Assembly: GCA_030710605.1 (NCBI GenBank)
Contig: CP092863.1
Span: 118,570,164 to 118,634,163, forward strand
Direction of reading: 5' to 3'
DNA from: Cordylochernes scorpioides
Taxonomy: Eukaryota; Arthropoda; Arachnida; Pseudoscorpiones; Chernetidae
Length of the DNA: 64,000 nt
Made by a program: the position numbers and the translations under genes. The notes below the pieces were generated by a model, which saw nothing but the letters and a program-made list of their open reading frames with translations, searched no databases and was not told where the DNA came from. Positions 26,101 through 35,100 of this stretch are shown one piece after another. Within the stretch, counting starts at the first letter, position 1, and each line of letters opens with the position of its first letter.

Positions 26101-29100
26101 TTCTCTTATTTTCAATAGTTTCAACAGTTTAATCATGGGCACTCCCACCAGATATAGGACAATTTTCTTTTTGTTCCCCATAGACCATCATTTGTCTCAC
26201 ATGCACATTTAATTTTTTTTTTTTTTCGCCTTTTCTCTATTATTTTTATCATTAATTTTTTTTCTCTCTAACTTCCCTTCCTCTCTCTCTTCGATTTATT
26301 TAATTACTATTATTATTACTATTGTTACTTTATTTTTCTTTCCCCTTTCAGCTCTTTTGCACCTTCTTCTCTCACTCCCTTACCCGGGGACACTCACCTG
26401 CGTTGCAGCACTGGTGGCTCGCCGCTGGCTTGGTTCATCGCCGCGGTGCATCTTGATCGGTCTGCTTGGTGCAGCCAGTTGACGGACTAGAAGACCATTC
26501 TCTTATGGCCAATTAGTCTCAACAACAACAACAACCATTGTTGTGAAGAAAACAACAACAACAACAACATGTTGTGGTGGAGTATGTAAAGCAAGCTGTT
26601 TTAAGTTTATGTAAAAATTTGAGCATAACTAATTAAACTTTCTTTCTTTTAAAAGCCATTTCCCGGCCTTCTCCTTCCTTTTTTTTTCAACAATTTTCTG
26701 CTTGAATTTTAGATCATGTTGTGGATTATGGTAATGCAGTTATTTGTTGGTTCTTTTTAGTACTATATGGTATTGTTGATGCAGTCGTGGCTAGAATCTT
26801 GAAAAGTAAATAATGAAAATAGTTTTGATATGAGATTGTTTTAATTGAGCTTTAGGATTATATAATAAACATAATTTGGTAAAAGCACCGCCTGGCTTAA
26901 GGCGAGTAGAACAAGGAAAACAAAATATTATTTACATAATGTACAGAGGTTTTAGCCGGCCATTGGGATAACACAACAACGAGTTTTTATAGGGGAAGAG
27001 TGACCTCTGGCTGTCGATTTAGCAGTATTTGTATCTATGAAATATATTTTTAAATAAAATAATATTTTAAATAATACCTTTATATAACATATATATATGC
27101 TGTTGGCCAAATAAATTTGGCTCTACCGCTTTTTGGGGAAATTTCTTTCCACTCCCCATCAAGGGCAAGAGATTGTCCTTCTTCATTACTGGAATGAAGT
27201 TGAAAACTTATCCTAATGGAGGCTTTTGTTGTTATGTTGTATATATGTATGTGTATATCATACTTACATAATCTTTCTTCTTCTGTATATTCCCCACTTT
27301 CACAGGCCTATCTCTCTTGTAATCTCGGGGAGAATCCTCTATAAGACCAGTGTGTCTTAATAAAGGCTTTTGTGTGTGTGTGTGAAAACTTAACCTGGCT
27401 TTCATTCTGTCTTCTTTTGTGTTAGTCATCCCATTAGGATGTTGCCTGTCCTCTACCGGAATTGTGTTGTTGTTGCTGTTTCTTATCCCCTTGTGTAAAG
27501 ATTAAACATATATTCCATGAGTTGATGCTCCTCAAGCTATGATCTCATGGAACGGGGTGTATGGGTGCAGCTTTTGTTGATCAAAGTCACCATGATCCAA
27601 GCACACACACATTGTGAGTTGTAATCACACTGGGAGGTATAAATAGAGGATTTTCCATTCATTGGAGATTGAGACCAAATAGCATTTCACAGAACTCTCC
27701 AGTACATTTTGGAAGACTTTCCCCCCCATTTTAGAGATGTATTTCCCTAATGTAGCATATTGTCGCGGAGATAGGGCAAATTTGGGGATAATTAATTTAT
27801 TATAAAGCTGGGTATTTACCTTTTAGTTCTCCAATAAAGTTATATACAAGAGGTATTTATAGGGAGAGAGATTTGACAACCATCATGATTGGGTAAAGTA
27901 AACTATGTACTAAGTGCAATTCTCAGCCTGCAACCCCAAGACATATTATTGACTGTATTGACTCATCCATTGATGAGCTCTACTCTTCCCTGGCAGACAC
28001 CATCAACAAGCTTTACAAGCTTGATACCTTAGTGTGATTGAGTGGAGATAAGAAAGAAGAAGAAGGGGGGAGAGAGAGTCAAATGATAAAAACAACTTAT
28101 CCCAAGGTAAAGATAATAATAATGACCGTTGTCAGCCACCGAGGCGTCCTGTTTACCTTATTTGCAGATAAGATTCCGAGAACCCCTCACACCTGTGGTC
28201 CTCCCCCCCCCCCGGAGTCCAGTGATGATTGAGAGGTGTCTCATGGGGCTTCCTGTGACCGGAGTTGTAGAGCTACTTGCCAATATATATAGTCTCACTC
28301 TGAAGGCTGTGTGGTCTATCCAGGGTATCTTCAACTCCCCCATCCTCACCCTGAAAGATGAGAGCTACCTGGACCTCTCCTGTATCTTGTCTCTACCTGG
28401 AGACCAGGTAAGTATCTTGTTCCAGAACAACAGAAGAGAAATGTGCTTTTTTTATTTCTTTTTTTTTTATGTTCTACTTATAAGTATTTTTGTTGTTATT
28501 AATTATTATTATTATTATTTTTTGTATATAATAAGTAGTTTGACTTTGCACTTACAAATGTGCCAGAGCCCCGTTTAGTTGCTTGCATTTGCTGGTGGGG
28601 TTGGACTTTTGCAAGAATCTGGAGCTTATTGGAGCATTTTTATTATTTTTTTAACAGAAAAAAAGTACCCAATGCTGGAATGTTGTTACCCAATTAGATT
28701 ATTGTCTTTCAAGTCAAAGTTGACTTTTGGTGATTATTTAGACAAAATTTCCCTAACTGACCATCAATCGCAGTTCATTGGTCGCATTTCTCTCAAGACA
28801 AACAAGAGAATAGTTGAGGCATTGGTGTATTCTCTGTTGGTTATGAGCGCTGGACTCTCAGAAAAAAATATATTAAAAGAATTGAAAGTTTTGTAAATGT
28901 AGACATAGAGAAAGCTAATCAGAGTGCCATGGATAGATAAAAAGACAAATATTTCAATCTTAAATGAAATTAATCCTGGTAGATCCCTACAATCCCCAAA
29001 TGTCCAAACAAAGACTGACCTACTTCAGACATATTATAAGAGTAAATGACTTAGAAAAGGTATTGAGGTTGGGAAAATTGAAGGAAGAGAGGAAGACCTG

Positions 29101-32100
29101 CAATGAGTGATGGTCACTAAATTGGAGAATATTTGTTCATATAGTCACCAAAAGTCAAACTCTTCTTGATAGATCCTAACAACAAAGATATACAGTATTG
29201 ATAAGGCATAATTTGGATTATAGATTATAAACACATGGTCTTCTTCTTCTTTCTTATCTCCACTCAATCATATTAGGGTGTCAAGCATGTAGAGCCTTGC
29301 CTTGTAGAGTGACTGGGTGAAGTAGAATGGGTCTACCTTTGTCATTAAGACTGGGAGCACTACTCAGTGGCAGGCCGCCTCTGACATGAGGAACAGACAC
29401 CATGTGAAGCCGCTCTTAACATGGAGTACAAACACTGCTCATCCTGTATCTCTGGATTAGGAGCCCTTACAGGGTACTATCAGCCGGGCCAGCTGAGACC
29501 AGGTTTTTTAGTGAGCTTGTTACTGCTCCCCCTCCTTCTTTTTCATCCAGGCTTGGGACCGGCAAAGATGGAGTTTAAACACATGGTAATAAGACCAAAT
29601 AAATAGTGTGTGACACTTTGGTAACAACTGTTACTGAAATGTCACACACTATTTATTTATTTGGATTTGGTCTTATTACCTTGTGTTTAAAGATACACAG
29701 TAGAACAACCTCTCTGTAAAGTACACCTGGTTGCAGAGCCAAAGTTTCCTTTACAGAAAGGTGCCCTCTTACTGAAGAGTTGCTAGTTTCTTTGTTAAAA
29801 AAAAAAAAAAAAAATTTGCATATTATATTTATTTATTAATACATTAGAACCTCTCTGTAAAGGACACCTAATTGAAGAGCCAAAGTGTCCTTTAGAGAGA
29901 GGTGTCCTCTTACTGGAAAGTTGCTAAATAGTAAAAATTGTAATTTTGCAAATGAAAACTGTCATTTATAGAGAGGTGTCCTCTAGTGCAAGTGTCGTCT
30001 CATGGAGGTATTACTGTATAGCATATTATATCCTTTTTCCTGCCTAGAATTCCAAATATTTAAACAACTTGGAACATGGTATGAGACAGGGTTGTGTTGT
30101 GTACAGCCTCCACTAGTAGGTACCCAGGAAGGCCTGTACTGGATGAAGGAAGGCCAGCTGGAGCAAGTCTGTAACGTAGAGGGGCCGGTGCATGCTCTCC
30201 ACCTGGTGCCCTCCCTCCAGCAGGTGCTGATGGTGGCGGGAGACAATCGGGAACTGCTGGCTGCGGACCTGACCACCCCACATCTCCTGTCTCCTGTGCT
30301 CCTCCTCCACAGCTGTCACTTGTTGGACTCCGCCCTCCTCCCCACTGGCCACACCTACCTGGCCGTGGCCACTCCCACCGCTGTCTATCTCCTCCTCTGG
30401 AACAATGGAGCCTTTTCTGTCAAGAAGGTACCTTTATTCTTCTCTCTAATACACGTGGTTCAGGTCATCTTGAGCCATTGAAGATAGAAAATAATAACAA
30501 AATCTATCCCAACTTGCCTAAAATGTAGCTTGGCACCTGCAGCTCCAGAACACATTTTGGCTTGCATTAGATATAATAAACAGGACGTTTGGGAGAGGCC
30601 GCTGCTTATCATAAAACAGCTCAATGAGCATGAACTCATTGAATTTGTGAAATCTTTACACAAAGGGATAAGAAACAACAACACGTGGTACAGGCCATGA
30701 TAATCATGGTGGGTAGAAGTTGCGATGCTTTTTACTGTAATTGCACCACATGTCTATACATGTGAAAAGCAGTTTGACTTTTGCAATTACAAATGTGCCA
30801 GAGCCCCATTTGGTTGCTTGCACTCGCTGGTGAGGTTGGACTTTTCCAAAAATTGGGGGGGGGGGCCATTGGAGAATTTTATTTTTTTTATTGTTATTAT
30901 TTTTTTATATTTTTTAAAATATAGAAACAGCTTAAGTCAATATATTCTGCAATAAAAAAAAAAAAAGAATCAACAATCATTTAGGAATTTATTCTGATAG
31001 GTAGAATGGTCATAATCAGGAGTTTCTTAATTTTGATATTGGTTGGGTTCTATGTAGACAAGTGTAGTGTACAAAGCTGGATTATCAGCATATATAATAA
31101 CTTCCCATTAATTTGCATATTTTCCAATTTACATATTTGTATTCTCATAGATACCAATTGTAGAACGACATGAAAATTACCCCGCATGTTTTTTTTTTTT
31201 TTTTTTATCAAAAAATCGAAATTTATTTTAAGGAGAAATAACGATTATTTCTAAACTTAGGGATGAAGTATGAAAGGATGATTTGTGAAGAGTAATGATA
31301 AACGGAAAAATAAATTTTTTATGGATGGGAATCGAACCCACAGTGTTCCGCTTACCGGACAGGATAATTTTCAAATGTCGTTCTACAATCTTAAGCCACA
31401 TTATATTGTATACCCATTGTTACATGCTGAAGTTGTAGAATATATATTTTAAAAAGGGGATGGCATGTTCTAACCAAGTTATGCAGGAGATTCCATGCAA
31501 GGAGGTCCCTTGTAGCTGCCTCCACTTCACCCACAACACCTTGATCCTGGGACTGGCTACTTACATGGAGCTGGATCTCAAGTCTCTCCAGGTGGATGGT
31601 ATGTTGGGACTCTCTGTGTCCATGGAACTCTGCAGAATGACTGGTGTGTATCCCGTGGTGGGTGCCAATAATGAAGACCATGCATATATTTCATATACAG
31701 TTAAACCTGTCTATAGCGCCTGATTTTAAATACGTAGTACAATGCGATTTACATTAAAAGTGACCTGTCTATAGCCCCCCATCTAAATAACACCTTCCTC
31801 TCTATAGCACCCGATTTTAAATATGTAGTACAATGTGATTTACATTAAAAGTGTCCTGTCTATAGCGCCCCCTCTCTATAGCACCTGATTTTAAATACGT
31901 AGTACGATGCGATTTACATTAAAAGTGACTGTCTATAGCACCCCCTCTCTATAGAACCCTATTTTAATGAGTCCCAAGAGGGGGGCGCTATAAACAGGTT
32001 TAACTGTATATATATATATATATATACAGACACAAAGCTTTATTAAAACCACCGGTCTTATACAGATTCACCACAGGAAGAAATTAAGCATAGATGGAGC

Positions 32101-35100
32101 TCCTGTACTTCAGTCAGCACAGCACCCAATAACGGCCTCCAGGTCTGACGTATGTCCAATGGCCATTTCATACATATATAAAATAAATGGGTTGGCCAAA
32201 TATCAGGGAACAGGGTAATTCAATGTTTAGTTGATTTCTGTTCTACTAGATGGCGCTCTGCCTTCTAAAAAGCACAATCACTTTTCCTATTTGTAAATGT
32301 TTATCTACCTTATAAAAAAAATCTTCACTTCCCCACAATGTATTGTAAAGAATCTAAACCTTGTCTATCTGTAACAAATGAATTAACAAAAAAGTTAAAA
32401 TTAAGCGCTCTAACACAAAGACTATGTTGGTTAAATAACCAGGGTGATAAAAACACGGGGAAAATTAAATGTTTTTCCCCACCCAAATGTGTCAACCATT
32501 TTGTGAACCATCTTGGTGACATATCACCATCTGATTGGTTCCCCAAATCAAGTGACCCTCAGGTCCAGACCATATGTTTACAGGGGGCAGCATGGACATC
32601 AGTCAGGTTTTGACAGGGACAGTTGGATTTGACAGCGGAGTTTTCAGGCTAGTGAATGTTCCAAATACTTCAAGACTTTGTCACCAACTTCCAGTCCAAG
32701 TTTGTACACACCTCAAGTCCCCCATGGTTTAAGAACCAACTTATTTTCATCCTTTTTTTGTTTGGGAGCTTCTTGTTTCCGAAATCAATCATGTGTCTTG
32801 TCTTCTTTAACAAAGGAAATGCCACTTAGCCATCGACTACAAAACCAATTGTTAGATTTTCGATTGACTGTCTAGCTAGATGGGATATATTTCTCCCTTA
32901 TTGATGGACTTTCGAGATCACAACATATATGTACATTTATACATTTTGTAATTATACGAGGGGGTCGGTGGAAGGATGGTCTAAACTGTTGGTTTTTGAC
33001 CACTACGACCAAGATTCGATTCCCGCATTGGGCACTGATTAAAAAAAAAAAAAGCTCCAATGGCCCCCAATTCTTGCAAAAGTCCAACCCCACCAGCGAG
33101 TGCAAGTAACCAAACAAAGCTCTGGCACCTTTGTAAGTGCAAATTCGAACAGCTTTTCACATGTGTACACATGTGGTGCATTTACAGTAAAAGCAGTTGC
33201 CTACTTCTATCCACCATAATTATACAAGGTCACGGAGACTATATTCATAGATCAAATTCACAATCCTGGTAGGGTTGGAATACAGGTCCTGTTTTGAGGC
33301 TCCCATACATTCCAAGAGGTGGTCTGGTGAGGTTTCTTTGGTCCTGTAGATGGTACATTGTGGTCTTGACACCATCCTGGAAGAGGAGCAGTCTAGTATG
33401 GCCAGTTTTGTGCCTGGAGATATAGGTTGCTGCTCTTGTTGGTTCATCCCACATTCTAGAATTAGCTCCAGGCACTTTATTCATCTATATATCATCATTT
33501 AATCCTATTTATTCATAATGTATTTAACCTTATATAATCTTATAGGACGATGTAATATAAAGAAGTTTCAATCTCTCTCTCTCTGTGTTACCATGGCACA
33601 CTACGTACTGACTGTGACTGTATGTGCAGAGTTCCTGGACATGGGAGATACCAGCCTGTCCTTCCTCCACTATGGGGCCACTCAACATCAGAGTTTCCCT
33701 ATCAACATCTTCCAGGTGTCTCCAACTGGTGCCCCGCAGGAATTCCTTCTCTGTTATCCTGGTATATTCTCTCTCTCTTTGGTCTTATACAGATTCTCCA
33801 AGCACAGAAATATAGGATACATACAGAAATAACAGTAATAGTACCAGTAATCAGCAAGGTACAATAACAACAAGCTTTATTAAGACCTATGGTCTTATAC
33901 AGATTCTCCAAGCGCACAGATATATAGGGTACATACAAGAATAACAGTATTAGTATCATAATCAACAATGTACAATAACAACAACTAAAAGCTTTATTAA
34001 GACCTTTTGGTCTTATAGAGATTCCTCCAGTAGAAATGTAGGGTATAAACAGAAATAACAGTAATAGTACCATTAATCAGCAATGATATTTACAATGTAT
34101 CAAATAAAAGGGGAAAAAGAAAGGAAGGCCGCTTAGCATAAATGATTATCTTTTACACATCTATATATATAAAAATGAATGTTTTTGTATGTTTGTTTGT
34201 ATGTCCGGTATACAAATTCGCAGTAGTTCACTAATTCAAACCAAAATTTCCATACATAGGTAAAAAATACGGGGAAGACGATAGGCTATTTTAAAAAATA
34301 TATAAATCAATTATTAAAACTATATATTCAAATTATTCTACTTAGCTCACGAACAGCGCCCTCTATCAAAGATTAGATTAAATTATGCTGATGCAAACAA
34401 ATAGATATAATGCTAATAACAAACAATTATTAAAAAAAATCTTATCTAAATACATATCACTCAGGTAGATATGCACACGGGTCAATCCCGGGGCGAAGCC
34501 CGGGTCACCCGTCTAGTGTTGGATAAAACTACAAGGTAATAAGATGCCAAATCCAAATAAATTAATGGTGGGTGACGTTTCAGTAACAGCGTTGTTAACA
34601 TATCAGAGACAAAATTACTTGATTCTTCATACTGATGGTAACAAGGCTGTAACTGAAACATCACACACTATTAATTTATTTGGATTGGTGTCTTTTTAAC
34701 CTTGTTCTAATCTATAACCACAATCTAATCTATAATATCAAATGTTGATGAAAAATATTTATACGATTCACTGCTTTCAATAAAAAATTTTGGGAGCTTT
34801 CGGGTCTTTCTCTTTTTCAACATAGACCTAAGAATTTGAGGACAGTAGAATTGTGTCTATAAAGGTTTGACTGAATATTAAACTTCCCTGTTGTATCCAG
34901 AGTTTGGAGTGTTTGTGGATTCCTTCGGACGCCGCTCGAGAGAAGCAGACCTCAAGTGGGTTCGGCTCCCTCTCTCCTTTGGTAAGTCCAGCCTGTCATT
35001 AACTATTAACTTTCTTATTTTCCACAAGGTAATAAGGCCAAATAATTTTTTTTATTTTTTTTTTTGCTTATTCCTAATACACGTGGTACAGGCCATGATA

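Larger units (their letters stand above)
22181..26533 (+). mobile_element. I-like LINE, 5'-truncated, with RNase H, CAA tail
   Basis: The order is endonuclease, RT, RNase H, zinc motif, then about 700 bases of 3' UTR and a CAA tail at 26520-26533. An RNase H domain after RT places it near the I/R1-type non-LTR groups. The 16-bp target duplication shows one insertion event; the 5' end is cut inside the endonuclease. Two frameshifts (about 22960 and 24690) break ORF2, yet the domains are otherwise well kept, so the copy is fairly young. Its G+C content is visibly higher than the surrounding intron. Confidence 0.92.

Noticed and set aside
28038..28232. ORF after a LINE tail as an extra CIT exon
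   Set aside because: It begins in the GAA tail of a LINE and has no matching splice phase to exons 10 and 11; a small exon between 20992 and 28324 cannot be excluded but none is supported.
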